A stretch of DNA of 36,510 nucleotides, taken from the NCBI GenBank assembly GCA_964406575.1, contig CAYOSH010000036.1, forward strand, positions 1 to 36,510, written 5' to 3'. This DNA is from WTAW01 sp964406575. Lineage in GTDB: Bacteria > Acidobacteriota > Aminicenantia > Aminicenantales > Aminicenantaceae. Numbering within the stretch: position 1 is the stretch's first letter; each line of letters opens with the position of its first letter. The position numbers were made by a program, and so were the translations under genes. This document shows positions 1 through 9,100 of this stretch, piece by piece. The notes below the pieces were generated by a model. That model saw nothing but the letters and a program-made list of their open reading frames with translations. It did not search any database and was not told where the DNA came from.

Positions 1-77
1 CGAGCGATCCAATTGAAGGTTCGAAAACACGCTCAGTTTCCCCGGCGAGGAAACTTCGCTCGGATCCGGGCTTCCCT

Positions 78-99
78 CACATCTCCCCTGGGAGATGTG
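78..99. repeat. Perfect 10-bp inverted repeat downstream of the prenyltransferase gene
   Basis: CACATCTCCC at 78-87 and its exact reverse complement at 90-99 are separated by two bases. The element lies about 115 bases beyond the stop of the minus-strand prenyltransferase gene. A shorter repeat, GTTTCC/GGAAAC, lies around 35-55. Neither arm is followed by a clear T-run on either strand, so a simple rho-independent terminator is not well supported. Bases 1-212 otherwise show no convincing gene. It could be part of a structured RNA or a repeat family. Confidence 0.5.
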
Positions 100-212
100 C
101 CATGCCCGTCCAGCCCTCCGCACGGTTTTCTCCCCCACACAATTGGGACACTCAATAATGACACTTGTGTTCATACGATCACGGATTTGGAAATGCTTCC
201 GAAATATATCCT

Positions 213-1121
213 CTACAGGAGAGGCTTATCCAGGAATGAAGAGAGGAAAAAGAGCGCGATAAGGAAAAGGGTGTAAAGCGCAAATTTGAGGTGCATGAAG
301 AGCCGTTCCGGTTCCTCCATGACCTCCTCCTCCCTCATGGTCTTACGGAAGAAAAGGAAAAAATAGAAAAAAAGGAACGGTGAGATCAAAAGGAAGGACT
401 GGAGTTTGTACTGGTGGGCAAAATAGAAGTAAGCGAGAAAAAAAATCACCGCACTTGCTCCCATTCCGAACACCAGCGCTCCTTCCGAATACTTCCGGAG
501 AGAATTTCTGTAATCTCCTGCGTTCTCTTTCAGGAGACGGTATTCCGAAAGTCTTTTGGCGATCATCAGGAAATTGCCGAAGGCCCACCAGCACAGGAGA
601 AGGGGGAGGGTGGGCCACGTTTCAGGTGAAGCGAAGGCGAACCATCCGATCAAAAAACGGATGGGATTGTTGGCTGATTCCGATATGGAGTCGAGAAATG
701 GGATGTCTTTTGTCCTGACGGGTTTGATGTTGTAGACAAACCCCGCGATGAGAAGGGCTAAAAGAGCGAAAAAAAAAGGCGGGCAGAAATATAGATACGC
801 CAGGAGAAGGCTGAAGCCCGACATCGCGACTCCCATGAGGAGAAACGGGATTTTTTTGATCTCCCCTTTGACCAAGGGGCGATTTCGCTTTGTGGGGTGG
901 TGGACATCATAGGGGGCATCCACGATTTCGTTGACGATATAGTTTGCTGTGGAGATGGCCCACGTGAGGAGAAATGCATATAGGCATCGAGTGAAGATCC
1001 ACGTGATTTTAGCAGCATGCAACTCATCTCTGTATAGGTAGAAAAAGGCAGCGCTGCCGACAAATATGGCAAGGCTTCTCGGCCATCTGCCTAGCCGCAT
1101 CGCTCTGAGATATGCTTTCAT
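213..1121 (-). CDS. UbiA-family prenyltransferase, decaprenyl-phosphate phosphoribosyltransferase-like
   Basis: This is a 302-residue polytopic membrane protein of the UbiA superfamily, which moves polyprenyl groups onto acceptors in the membrane. The Asp-rich site is visible as N64-x3-D68-x3-D72, followed by HHPTKRNRPLVKGE. That layout is typical of the branch that includes decaprenyl-phosphate 5-phosphoribosyltransferases rather than menaquinone MenA. A second Asp-rich stretch is KDIPFLDSI, and several long hydrophobic helices follow. The start is the ATG at 1121, which overlaps the TGA of the upstream methyltransferase as ATGA. A longer reading frame to 1193 lies inside that gene and is rejected. 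Translational coupling to the methyltransferase is likely. The acceptor substrate cannot be told from sequence. Confidence 0.85.
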   Translation of the reverse strand: MKAYLRAMRLGRWPRSLAIFVGSAAFFYLYRDELHAAKITWIFTRCLYAFLLTWAISTANYIVNEIVDAPYDVHHPTKRNRPLVKGEIKKIPFLLMGVAMSGFSLLLAYLYFCPPFFFALLALLIAGFVYNIKPVRTKDIPFLDSISESANNPIRFLIGWFAFASPETWPTLPLLLCWWAFGNFLMIAKRLSEYRLLKENAGDYRNSLRKYSEGALVFGMGASAVIFFLAYFYFAHQYKLQSFLLISPFLFFYFFLFFRKTMREEEVMEEPERLFMHLKFALYTLFLIALFFLSSFLDKPLL

Positions 1122-2038
1122 GCGGAGGTCTCTTTCCTGGCGTAAACTTCGAAGGAATCCCGAAGAGCTAATTTTATAGGAATCTTTGTCCAAAAAAAAG
1201 CCAATCTGGGATTTCTAACGAGAAATTTTAAAAATTGCATTCGCATAAGAAGATAGTGAGCGCTAAAAGTCCATGCGTATCTTTTCCATCTTACAACTTG
1301 GAAACCGGTTCGGTCGAGAACGGTGAGGAGGCTTTTTTTTGAGAAATAGGCCAGATGGCCTGGCCTGAAATGCCACCACCTCTTCCCCATGACTCTGGCC
1401 GCCAGGCTCTGGACGTCTGGCGTTACCAGACAAACAGTGCCCCCCGGAAGCAGAGCCTCATGAACCTTGGAGAGAGCTCCGACGGGGTGCGCAATGTGCT
1501 CGATAAAGTCGATCAAAGTCACTGCTGTGTAGACATTGCTCTTTAACGGGGAGGTTTCGAGGCTTCCCTCGATCAAAGTGAGATCATGTTTCGCCCTGGC
1601 GACTTCAACAGCCCACGTGCTTGGCTCTATGCCTTCGGTTTCCCAGCCTCTCTGACGTGCCCGGTGCATGAGGATTCCTGTAGCAGCACCCACATCGAGG
1701 AGGGTTCCTTTTTCTGGATGAATCCTCTCCAAATAAGCCAGAATGCGCTGAAAGTTTTTTCCTCTCCCTAAAGATTCTTCCTCATACTCAGGGTCTTCTG
1801 TTTTTGCATAGAGCGACTGGATGAAACCTGCTGATGGTGTTGGATTTGCGAACACATGACTGCAGTTTTCACATCGGGCCAGTTCCCAGGTCTTCCCGTA
1901 ATCACTGTCGGTGATCTTTATGTTTTCCTCGTTGAGAGTGTTGATGTCAAAAGTCCTCTTTCGATAAGACTTTAATTCTGTACTGGAACATACGGGACAG
2001 TTTCGGTGCTTTTCGAAATGCGGAGAATTTTCACTCAT
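1118..2038 (-). CDS. Class I SAM-dependent methyltransferase with N-terminal zinc ribbon
   Basis: The protein has 306 residues. An N-terminal zinc-ribbon-like unit has C14-x2-C17 and C56-x2-C59. The methyltransferase fold follows, with the SAM-binding motif I LLDVGAATG at about 113-121 and a motif near TLIDFIEHIAHP. This layout is common in type 11/12 methyltransferases of sugar, lipid or cell-surface pathways. The ATG at 2038 lies one base beyond the stop of the upstream peptidase gene, and the 3' end overlaps the prenyltransferase start, so the three genes form one operon. Together with the UbiA protein it may modify a polyprenyl-linked or quinone-like molecule; that is inference. Confidence 0.85.
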   Translation of the reverse strand: MSENSPHFEKHRNCPVCSSTELKSYRKRTFDINTLNEENIKITDSDYGKTWELARCENCSHVFANPTPSAGFIQSLYAKTEDPEYEEESLGRGKNFQRILAYLERIHPEKGTLLDVGAATGILMHRARQRGWETEGIEPSTWAVEVARAKHDLTLIEGSLETSPLKSNVYTAVTLIDFIEHIAHPVGALSKVHEALLPGGTVCLVTPDVQSLAARVMGKRWWHFRPGHLAYFSKKSLLTVLDRTGFQVVRWKRYAWTFSAHYLLMRMQFLKFLVRNPRLAFFWTKIPIKLALRDSFEVYARKETSA

Positions 2039-2039
2039 C

Positions 2040-4241
2040 TCAGCGATTCAAGAAATTTTTGAACCAGAAATCCACATAATGACGGTTGGAGTGTTCCCGT
2101 TTGCTTCCGCGGAAACCATGCCTTTGATCGGGGTAAAGCATGAATTCGAATTGTTTCCCGAGGTCCATGAGTCTGCTGACGAGCTGAATGGTGTTCTGCA
2201 TGTGCACATTGTCGTCCATATCCCCGTGTTCCATGAACAGTTTCCCTTTTAGGTTTTTTGCATGTGTCAACGCAGAGCCAAATTTGTATCCCTCCGTGTT
2301 TTCCACGGGGCTGTCCATGTAACGTTCCGTATAGACAGAGTCATAAAGGCGCCAGTCTGTGACTGAAGATCTGGCGTATCCATGAGTGAAATATTCCGCA
2401 CCGTATGTGAGAGCCATACAGGTTGTGTACCCTCCATAGCTCCCGCCGGTGATTCCGATCTTGGTCTTATCGACGAATGGTTTTGTGTGTAGCCACTTCA
2501 CGGCTTCGATCAGGTCGTGCATCTCCCATTTCCCAAGGTTCCGGTGCATCAGGTCTACGCCTTTTTTCCCAAAATGTCCCGAACCTCGATGGTCGGCGCT
2601 GAAGATGATAATGCCCTCCTGGGCAAAGTAGAGTTCGCTTAGGGGGGGATAGGTGTTGAACACTCTTCCCGAGTTCGGTCCTCCGTATATGGTAAAAATG
2701 ACCGGGTAACTCTTGCTTTCGTCAAAATCAGGAGGCAGGACCCAATAAGCGGGCAGTTCCCATCCATCTTCTGTGGGAACGGTGAACAACTCTTTCTTTG
2801 CCAGCATATACTCATCCCTATCGGCCATTCCCATGTCTTTGATCGTGCGGATCAGCGTGCCGTCAGTCGTGCAGAGATCCTGCCTGGTGGGTGTGGTGAT
2901 GTTGGAAAAGGTGCTGATGAAGAAACTGCCTCCGGGCGAGACAGTGGTTCGGTGATTTCCTGGGACCTGTGTCAGACACGTGAGTCCCGTCCCGTCGAAA
3001 TTGACCACATAGAGGTGGGTTTCTGTCGTCTGTTCTTTTCTGGCGTTGAAGAAGACACGCTGGTTTGCCTCATCGACGAGAGAAATTCCCGTGACTGTCC
3101 ATTCGCCCTCTGTCAATCGTCTTTGGCGATGGCCTTCAAGGTCATAAATGTAGAGGTGGCTCCAGCCCTCCACATTCGTACGGAGGAGGAATCCACTGCC
3201 ATCTTTAAAAAAATACAGGTCTTCAAAAAACTCCACCCATGCAGGCTGTTTTTCATCGTAGATCTCGTGCTTATTTCCCGATTTAGGATCAACCCCGTAG
3301 ATCTTGATATGGTCCTGTCCGCGGTTCATCCACTGGAAGGTCAGTTGGCTGCTGTCGGGCATCCAGATTGGCCAGGCCACGTAGTGGTCCGCTTTCTCTT
3401 CCACATCTGCCCATACGATCTGTCCTCCAGTTGCGGAGACGATCCCCAGTTTGACGTAAGGGTTCGGGTCCCCCGCTTTGGGGTAGCGTTCGATCTCCAA
3501 CTCTCCGTGTGTGCCGTCCTTCCTGAACAGGGGAAAGGTGGGGACAGGGCTGTCGTCGAACTGCAAGAAGGCCAGGTTCTGGCTGTCTGGAGACCACCAG
3601 AAAGCTCTGTGTCTGGTTCCCCGGCCGAGGATCTCTTCCATATACACCCAGGATGCCCACCCGTTATAGATGGTGTCCGATCCATCGGCGGTGAGTTGGT
3701 ATTCCAGTCCAGTGGTAATGTCTATGGAGTATAGATCGTGGTTTCGGGTGTAGGCGACAAAACGTCCGTCGGGAGAAAGCTGTGGATTGTTTTCCTGTCC
3801 CGGCGTCGCCGTCAGCCGTTTGAGTTTTTTTGTCTTTACCGAATAGTGATAGAGGTCGTTTTTGTACATGTACAGCAGGCCGCTGTAATCTATGGTATTA
3901 TCGACATGACTCATGGCTCGCATCCCTTCGGGAAAAGTCTTTCCGATGAGGCCATAGTCGACATAGATCGTTCTCTCCCCGGTCTTGGCATGCACTCTGT
4001 AGAGATTCATTTTTTTGGTTTTTTGGTCCTGTTCGGAGACAAGATAGTGTTCATCGTCAAGCCATTGCTCCTTCGACATCATCATTATCATCATCATGCG
4101 AAGATCTTGACCGCCGTAGGCCTGCTCGTAGGTCAGACGTTTTTTGCCTTGTTGGGGGAATGCCTGAGAAGCCGTCAAAAAGACAAAGACACACAGGAGA
4201 AGGATTTTGATTTTTTTCAGTTTCTGTCCTCTTTGAAACAC
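2040..4241 (-). CDS. Secreted dipeptidyl-peptidase IV-type serine peptidase (S9B)
   Basis: This is a prolyl-oligopeptidase-family enzyme of about 733 residues, close to the usual length for DPP IV. It has a positively charged N-terminus and a hydrophobic signal segment (ILLLCVFVFLTASQAF), then a beta-propeller with repeated LSPDG/WSPD motifs. The paired-glutamate motif WVYMEE (about residues 198-203) grips the substrate N-terminus in DPP IV. The C-terminal hydrolase domain shows Ser in GGSYGGY (about 601), Asp in DDNVH (about 676) and His in RHGF (about 708). AGGAGG at 4247-4252 fits the GTG at 4241 with five bases of spacing. A GTG at 4247 overlaps the Shine-Dalgarno and is less likely. A run of Met residues (MMMIMMM) just after the signal is odd. 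The enzyme would release dipeptides outside the cytoplasm, fitting peptide catabolism. Confidence 0.93.
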   Translation of the reverse strand: MFQRGQKLKKIKILLLCVFVFLTASQAFPQQGKKRLTYEQAYGGQDLRMMMIMMMSKEQWLDDEHYLVSEQDQKTKKMNLYRVHAKTGERTIYVDYGLIGKTFPEGMRAMSHVDNTIDYSGLLYMYKNDLYHYSVKTKKLKRLTATPGQENNPQLSPDGRFVAYTRNHDLYSIDITTGLEYQLTADGSDTIYNGWASWVYMEEILGRGTRHRAFWWSPDSQNLAFLQFDDSPVPTFPLFRKDGTHGELEIERYPKAGDPNPYVKLGIVSATGGQIVWADVEEKADHYVAWPIWMPDSSQLTFQWMNRGQDHIKIYGVDPKSGNKHEIYDEKQPAWVEFFEDLYFFKDGSGFLLRTNVEGWSHLYIYDLEGHRQRRLTEGEWTVTGISLVDEANQRVFFNARKEQTTETHLYVVNFDGTGLTCLTQVPGNHRTTVSPGGSFFISTFSNITTPTRQDLCTTDGTLIRTIKDMGMADRDEYMLAKKELFTVPTEDGWELPAYWVLPPDFDESKSYPVIFTIYGGPNSGRVFNTYPPLSELYFAQEGIIIFSADHRGSGHFGKKGVDLMHRNLGKWEMHDLIEAVKWLHTKPFVDKTKIGITGGSYGGYTTCMALTYGAEYFTHGYARSSVTDWRLYDSVYTERYMDSPVENTEGYKFGSALTHAKNLKGKLFMEHGDMDDNVHMQNTIQLVSRLMDLGKQFEFMLYPDQRHGFRGSKREHSNRHYVDFWFKNFLNR

Positions 4242-4293
4242 GGACACCTCCTATTGGAATTCTATGAGTTTTTAACACCGACACACGCGAATG

Positions 4294-5187
4294 TCAACGC
4301 GAAATCCCCTGTTCGATGTTCACTTCCAGGAGATTTGTCATCGGGTTGTAGCTGGTCTCGAGCCTGTCTCTGTAGGGTTCGATGGATGACGCGATGACTT
4401 CGGGGAGACCGTCCTGCCACAGGAGACGCTCCCTGTCCTGCTCGAGGGCTTCGATCTCCTTTTCCAGCATCAACCGCCATTCTTCTGAGGCCTTCGGTTC
4501 ACTCTCTTCGGTCAGCTTCTGGAGTTGATTGTTCAGCATGGGCAACAGCATCCGGTTGAGCCTCCGCAGTAAAAGGTCCCTGCGCATTTCTTTGGAATCC
4601 TCTCGGTCCCGGTAATAGAAATCTCTCTCTTCATCAGGCCCCACGATCTGGAAACCCGGTCCATCCTCAGGATTTTTCCCCAGCCAGGAATAATAGGTCA
4701 ACACATAGATATAGTAGTATTCACCAAGGCCCATCTCCGCCTCGAGGAGCGCCTCATTCCTGGTTCTTATGAATTCGGCCGTCTGTGGAATGATCCCGAA
4801 GCCGAGTCTTAGCATAGTGAGCAAACTCCTGGGTTTCCCCACTTCTATGTCATCGACATCCTTTCTTTGTGAGAGAGTCTCCAGAATCTTGCCGATCCTC
4901 TCCCGGATCGGCGCAAAAGCATCCCGAGCAGAAAGGAAGGCTTCTATCCGTTCAGGCTGGATAGCTCCATCGGGGGCAGGACAATAATCTGTGATTCTTC
5001 CGAAACGCTCGGTCAAGACCTCTGTCATAGCCTCGGTGTCTTTGAACTCATCGACGATGTTTTTGACAAAAAAATAACCGCTGGCAGAAAGGATCACGAT
5101 GATTATGATCACAACGCCACAGCCAATGCCGCAGCCGATAAGCCATTTTTTTGCAGAACTCCCTGTCTGTGATTGTGTCACATTCAT
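4294..5187 (-). CDS. Uncharacterised membrane-anchored protein
   Basis: I do not recognise a family. The protein has about 297 residues: a short polar N-terminus, one glycine-rich then isoleucine-rich transmembrane helix (roughly residues 15-45, with GCGIGCGVVIIIIVIL), and a charged, largely helical extracytoplasmic domain. The rest is rich in Glu, Arg and Leu with coiled-coil-like stretches such as EEWRLMLEKEIEALEQDRE. The only cysteine beyond the helix is in DYCPAPDG. The start is ambiguous. A TTG at 5193 sits seven bases after GGGAG, while the ATG at 5187 is the first ATG but is 13 bases away. It is transcribed in the same direction as the peptidase operon, with about 50 bases between them. 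Confidence 0.75.
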   Translation of the reverse strand: MNVTQSQTGSSAKKWLIGCGIGCGVVIIIIVILSASGYFFVKNIVDEFKDTEAMTEVLTERFGRITDYCPAPDGAIQPERIEAFLSARDAFAPIRERIGKILETLSQRKDVDDIEVGKPRSLLTMLRLGFGIIPQTAEFIRTRNEALLEAEMGLGEYYYIYVLTYYSWLGKNPEDGPGFQIVGPDEERDFYYRDREDSKEMRRDLLLRRLNRMLLPMLNNQLQKLTEESEPKASEEWRLMLEKEIEALEQDRERLLWQDGLPEVIASSIEPYRDRLETSYNPMTNLLEVNIEQGISR

Positions 5188-5447
5188 ATCCAATGTTTTT
5201 CTCCCTCTCTTTGAATCCGGAGTGATAGTTCATTTCTATGGTTGTATCACCGTCACATCTGAAATTCAAGCCTAACCAACACCCTAAATTCCAGCCTCCC
5301 CGAAAAAAAAGAGAAGGGCTGACCAAAAAAGATGAATCAATCTCTATCCAATTTTATGGCTATCATATAATATACATATGGAAGAGGCGAGTATGCAATC
5401 CCACACATCCATGACACTCAAGGACATACGAAAAGAAAGGTGAGACG

Positions 5448-5657
5448 ATGGAATTTATTTTTCCGGGCCAGGTTTCTGCTGAACAGACAATGGTTGTCGA
5501 AAAAGCCCACACTGCAGACCAGATCGATTCGGGCAAGGTCGATGTCCTGGCTACTCCGATGATGATCGGCCTGATGGAAGCCGCCGCTGTCGATGCCGTC
5601 CAGGAATACCACTGGAGATTCATCATCAACTTGAAGGCATTCATGGAAAAGCTTTAA
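5448..5657 (+). pseudogene. Internally deleted FlK-type hot-dog thioesterase
   Basis: The 69-residue reading frame begins with an FlK-like thioesterase N-terminus, including a stretch that reads VLATPMMIGLMEAAAVDAVQ, which matches the usual ATPxMIALMExAA motif. After residue 52 it goes directly into WRFIINLKAFMEKL, which resembles the C-terminal end of the same family (typically ...HERFxxxxxxFxEK). Full members are about 130 residues, so around 60 residues of the hot-dog core appear to have been lost in frame, near base 5604. An AAGGTGAG ribosome site precedes the ATG, so the remnant could still be translated. It ends 14 bases before the convergent glutamate dehydrogenase stop. Function as a thioesterase is unlikely because the catalytic core is missing. 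Confidence 0.65.
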
Positions 5658-5671
5658 GCCCTTCCTTGCTC

Positions 5672-8557
5672 TTATGACCTTTGATGGTATTCCAGAAGGA
5701 AATCAAAAAAATCGATTTCAGTGGCACCCAGGCCGTATTTGTAGACATAACGGCTGGCGAGGCGTGAGGCAAAGATCGCTTTGAGATAGGGCTGGGGAAC
5801 TCGTGTGAGGATTTGATCGAATCCGACCTCTTCGATGAGCACACGCGGACAGCAGCACTCGATCACATTCTTGAATAGCTCTTTATCCACAGATAGGTTT
5901 GAGGCGGTTATTGCGTCTGTGATCGAGTTGATCTTTTCGCTGATCCTGTCCGTGAGAACGGAGCGCGGGATTTGTGTCCGTGTGTTTTCTTTCCATATGA
6001 CTTCGAATTCCAACTGGGCATTCTCTCTGATAATGGCCAGAATTTCTTCGACATATCTTTTCCTGAACGGATGGATTTTCGCGCTTTGGACGCACATGAG
6101 CTTGGAGTATTTGTCATCATCGAGCGCCAGGCTCGCAAACACCTCCAAAGAGGACGATGTCACGCCCCCCTTATTGGCCGAGGCGTCTTTATAAATGATA
6201 ACGCCGTGTTCTTCGAGCCTTATCCGGGCTTCCTGAGTCAAGAACAGATTGGCGCCTTCGACGATGTATTTGAAGCGAGGAGAGCCTTTCTCATCGACAT
6301 ATTGACTCCAGTTGTTGATGTTGACCGAAGCGGGCCTCCCGCCACAGGGCACAAAGAGGGCGGCCTTGAATTTGGGATGCAGATGAAACGTGTTGCGAAA
6401 GTCGAGTCCGCTAAGGACTTTTTCTCCATCCGGCAATAAGACGTCTTGATCTTTTGTTGTCACAAGAAATCCTTTGGGTGAAAGGAGGGGTCTTTGAAAT
6501 TGATCGACCGCCACTCTTTTCTTGGCCAGGCGTTTCAATTCTTGACGGTTGATGCCCTTTGGGTCGTAAAGCACACCGGAACCGTCGATGATAACCAGGA
6601 TCTTATCCTTGGAGATCAGGATCTCGTTGCTGCCCAGGTCGCCGTCAGGCCCCCCTGTCATCACCTTGGTGATCTCTGCCTCTTTCTTTCCGGTTTTTTT
6701 GAGGATTTCGAGCACGTACTGGTGGACGGAGTTTGTGGTCATACCATAGAGGTCATGGGGGATTCCTCCTATGGAGACGGGTTTCCCGGTAGAAAAGGCC
6801 TTCCAGTAGGGATAGTCCAAGACCCTGGCCCTCTCAGAGGCCCATTCCATCATATCTGCGGTTCCTTCGTCGGGCCCCAGGAAAAGGATGACCTCCTTAT
6901 CGTAGTGATCGACAATGTTTTCATCGGGCAGAAGTAGGTCCAACAGACCGTTGACGTATTTCTTGAAGGCCGATTCCGATTTGTCCTGATGTCCCCACCG
7001 GATGAGAATGATCCCTTTGGACCCTCCCTCTGGAATGTCTTTGTTTTTTCTCTGCTGTGTGGAAGCAAGGAAGTAGTTCTCGTCGAAGATGAAGTCGGAA
7101 TTGTTCATGAATGCTTGGAGATTATGGGAACGCACGATCCGGATGCCGCCCCTTGCAATGTCCCTGAATCTTACGTGATAACCGCGCAATTCGGTGGCGA
7201 TGACATGAAAGATGCCGTACGGATTTTCCGGATAGTCCACGGGATTGAGAAACTTCGGGTCATACATGAAGGCAATGGACGTTTTGTCCCTCTTGTAAAA
7301 ATTGGTCCTGAGGATGACGTCGATGAAGCAGAGAACCATCTGAAAGATATTGCGGTCGATCTCGACGCTGATATTCCGGGAAATGTCGGTTTTGAGTTTT
7401 TCCATTTGAATCTGGAAATTGCGGTTTTTGATATGGGGATTGCATTTTATTTCAAATAGGCTGTAAGCCTCTTTGACATAAACATAGTTGCTCAGCAGGG
7501 CTTCCCAAATTTTGGCTTCGTCGTAAGCCATCTTCGACAACCTTGTTTTGAGCTGCCTGACGATTCCCAGCAGCTCTGGAGAGTCTTTGAGATGATCCCT
7601 GACTTTGAGATATTCCTCGTTGTATTCGCTCAGGAACTGATGGGCAAAGCTCCAGGCCGACACACCAAAGATCATTTCCTGGGCGCTGAGTTTTCCATCT
7701 CTGAAGAGCTCGGAGAGAGGGCTATCCGGGAGAACATACACAAGACTGATGTCAGCAACAAGGTCCTGAATGAGCGGCTCATCGTGAATGTCGTTCAAAT
7801 AAAACGTGTAGACGGTCTTGCCGTTGGCGAATTGTTCGACGTATTTGCGGTTGGAAAAAAGGCCATGGGAGTTGAGCACATCGGAAACATTGGAGAAAAA
7901 CCGGGAGGGAGATTCCCGGTTCACGGCCACCATGATACGGAGCTCTTTGGAGTCCTTCTTGTATGATACATCGATCAATGGCGTTTCCCACCCCTTGGAT
8001 CTCTCGATGATGTCCTGATAGCGCAAGTAGGTTTCGTGTGTTGCGGTCTTCAAGAAAAGACGGCAGGCGATCTTTTTGAGGTCGGTCTCTTCGGGATAGA
8101 CTTTTTCTGAGCAGAACTCAGTCCTGTTGACCTGGTAGAGCCTGAGATGTTTGGCTCTTCTCGGTTTTCCCGTTGTTCTGTATGTCTGGAGTCTGGAATT
8201 GGGGTATTTTTCCTCGATCCGACGTTCGACTTCCAGGGCGCGTGAGTGTTGGTCGTCCACGAGATAGATGGCTTCGTCCTTGTGCTCTGTGGCTAGATCG
8301 ATCTTCAGGGCTGTCTTTTTCTGGAGGGAAGCCATGATGGCCGCTGCTTTGACGGCTTCGATGTGACTGGCGATCGTTTTGAGGGGAGTTGTTTCGAAAT
8401 AATATGGGTCCATCCCCAGTCCGGTCGAGAACCATTCGATCTCAGTCCTGACCGTGCTTTTGGCATAGTGTCCGTGACTGAGGATGATCTCTTCGATCTC
8501 TTTGAGCTGTGCTTCGCTCAGCACTGTGTTTTTTGCGATGTGCTTCAAACTTTTCAT
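5672..8557 (-). CDS. Large NAD-type glutamate dehydrogenase
   Basis: The protein has 961 residues, much longer than the 420-450 of ordinary hexameric glutamate dehydrogenases, and belongs with the large NAD-linked enzymes. The N-terminal 400 residues carry ACT-like regulatory regions. The catalytic half shows RDIARGGIRIVRS (466-477), GGSKG with the catalytic lysine (511-515), GPDEGTADMMEW (561-572) and a Rossmann-type GGPDGDLGSNE (635-645). It converts glutamate to 2-oxoglutarate, ammonia and NADH, so it would feed NADH from amino-acid fermentation to the redox complex encoded nearby. The ATG at 8557 has AGGAGA seven bases upstream. The gene stands alone, convergent with the thioesterase remnant. 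Its upstream region has an inverted repeat that may be an operator. Confidence 0.92.
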   Translation of the reverse strand: MKSLKHIAKNTVLSEAQLKEIEEIILSHGHYAKSTVRTEIEWFSTGLGMDPYYFETTPLKTIASHIEAVKAAAIMASLQKKTALKIDLATEHKDEAIYLVDDQHSRALEVERRIEEKYPNSRLQTYRTTGKPRRAKHLRLYQVNRTEFCSEKVYPEETDLKKIACRLFLKTATHETYLRYQDIIERSKGWETPLIDVSYKKDSKELRIMVAVNRESPSRFFSNVSDVLNSHGLFSNRKYVEQFANGKTVYTFYLNDIHDEPLIQDLVADISLVYVLPDSPLSELFRDGKLSAQEMIFGVSAWSFAHQFLSEYNEEYLKVRDHLKDSPELLGIVRQLKTRLSKMAYDEAKIWEALLSNYVYVKEAYSLFEIKCNPHIKNRNFQIQMEKLKTDISRNISVEIDRNIFQMVLCFIDVILRTNFYKRDKTSIAFMYDPKFLNPVDYPENPYGIFHVIATELRGYHVRFRDIARGGIRIVRSHNLQAFMNNSDFIFDENYFLASTQQRKNKDIPEGGSKGIILIRWGHQDKSESAFKKYVNGLLDLLLPDENIVDHYDKEVILFLGPDEGTADMMEWASERARVLDYPYWKAFSTGKPVSIGGIPHDLYGMTTNSVHQYVLEILKKTGKKEAEITKVMTGGPDGDLGSNEILISKDKILVIIDGSGVLYDPKGINRQELKRLAKKRVAVDQFQRPLLSPKGFLVTTKDQDVLLPDGEKVLSGLDFRNTFHLHPKFKAALFVPCGGRPASVNINNWSQYVDEKGSPRFKYIVEGANLFLTQEARIRLEEHGVIIYKDASANKGGVTSSSLEVFASLALDDDKYSKLMCVQSAKIHPFRKRYVEEILAIIRENAQLEFEVIWKENTRTQIPRSVLTDRISEKINSITDAITASNLSVDKELFKNVIECCCPRVLIEEVGFDQILTRVPQPYLKAIFASRLASRYVYKYGLGATEIDFFDFLLEYHQRS

Positions 8558-8612
8558 GATCGCTCTCCTGATTCTGGGGTTTTTCTGGCCCCTGGCTCTG
8601 GATTCTCCGGTT

Positions 8613-8641
8613 CCATTTTAAATAAAACTCTATTAAAATGG
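8613..8641. promoter_or_regulatory. Candidate operator/promoter of the glutamate dehydrogenase gene
   Basis: CCATTTTAA at 8613-8621 and TTAAAATGG at 8633-8641 form a perfect 9-bp inverted repeat with centres 20 bases apart, about two helical turns. On the minus strand one arm overlaps a plausible -10 (TACCAT), and TTGAAA lies 18 bases further upstream. This geometry suits a dimeric repressor of the glutamate dehydrogenase gene. No transcription factor can be named. Confidence 0.4.
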
Positions 8642-8755
8642 TAGATTTTTTAAGCGGGTTTTTTCAAAATATCAGGGATTAGGAGGGATTTTGTGGGGAT
8701 CCCGAACCAAGGGGATAAACAGCAGGCAAAACGGACTCTATGGATATGAAAAGGG

Positions 8756-9100
8756 TCAGACCTCGATATCCATCTTCTCGAGTATCATTTCGGTCCCCTC
8801 CAGGGTCTCGATGCTTGTGGAGCCGCAGTGCTCACAGATGAAGATGAAGTCATCCTTGATCATGATCGTGTGACAATCCTTGCATTGGACTTTGAGAGGG
8901 ACTTCTTTTATTTCCAGTTCGGCTTCGGATGCGAGGGTGTCTTTTTTATAGATGTCAAAAGCGGTCATCAGCAATTCCGGGACGACACCCGCTAAAGCCC
9001 CCACCTGGAGTTTCACAGAGAAGATTTTTGTCCCCCCTTTTTCCCGGACTTTTTCTTCGAGGATCTCGAAGAGGTTGGCTACGACCGACAGTTCATGCAT
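8756..9100 (-). CDS. hypA: Hydrogenase nickel incorporation protein HypA
   Basis: This is a 114-residue metallochaperone that delivers nickel to the large subunit of [NiFe] hydrogenases together with HypB. It starts with the nickel-binding MHELS (His2). The zinc site is C73-x2-C76 and C89-x2-C92. The start is fixed by the MHEL motif at 9100; an upstream in-frame ATG at 9160 lies within hypB and is rejected. The first bases overlap the hypB stop, so translation is probably coupled. Its client is likely MvhA at 32858-34303. HypC, D, E and F are not in this window. Confidence 0.95.
   Translation of the reverse strand: MHELSVVANLFEILEEKVREKGGTKIFSVKLQVGALAGVVPELLMTAFDIYKKDTLASEAELEIKEVPLKVQCKDCHTIMIKDDFIFICEHCGSTSIETLEGTEMILEKMDIEV

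Noticed and set aside
13..276. 87-residue plus-strand open frame at the left edge
   Set aside because: It overlaps the end of the prenyltransferase gene. The composition is irregular and it covers the inverted repeat, so it is probably not coding.
2952..3734. 260-residue plus-strand open frame, with another at 3738-4397
   Set aside because: Both run antisense inside the S9B peptidase gene, which has full motif support. The translations have no recognisable domains and no ribosome sites.
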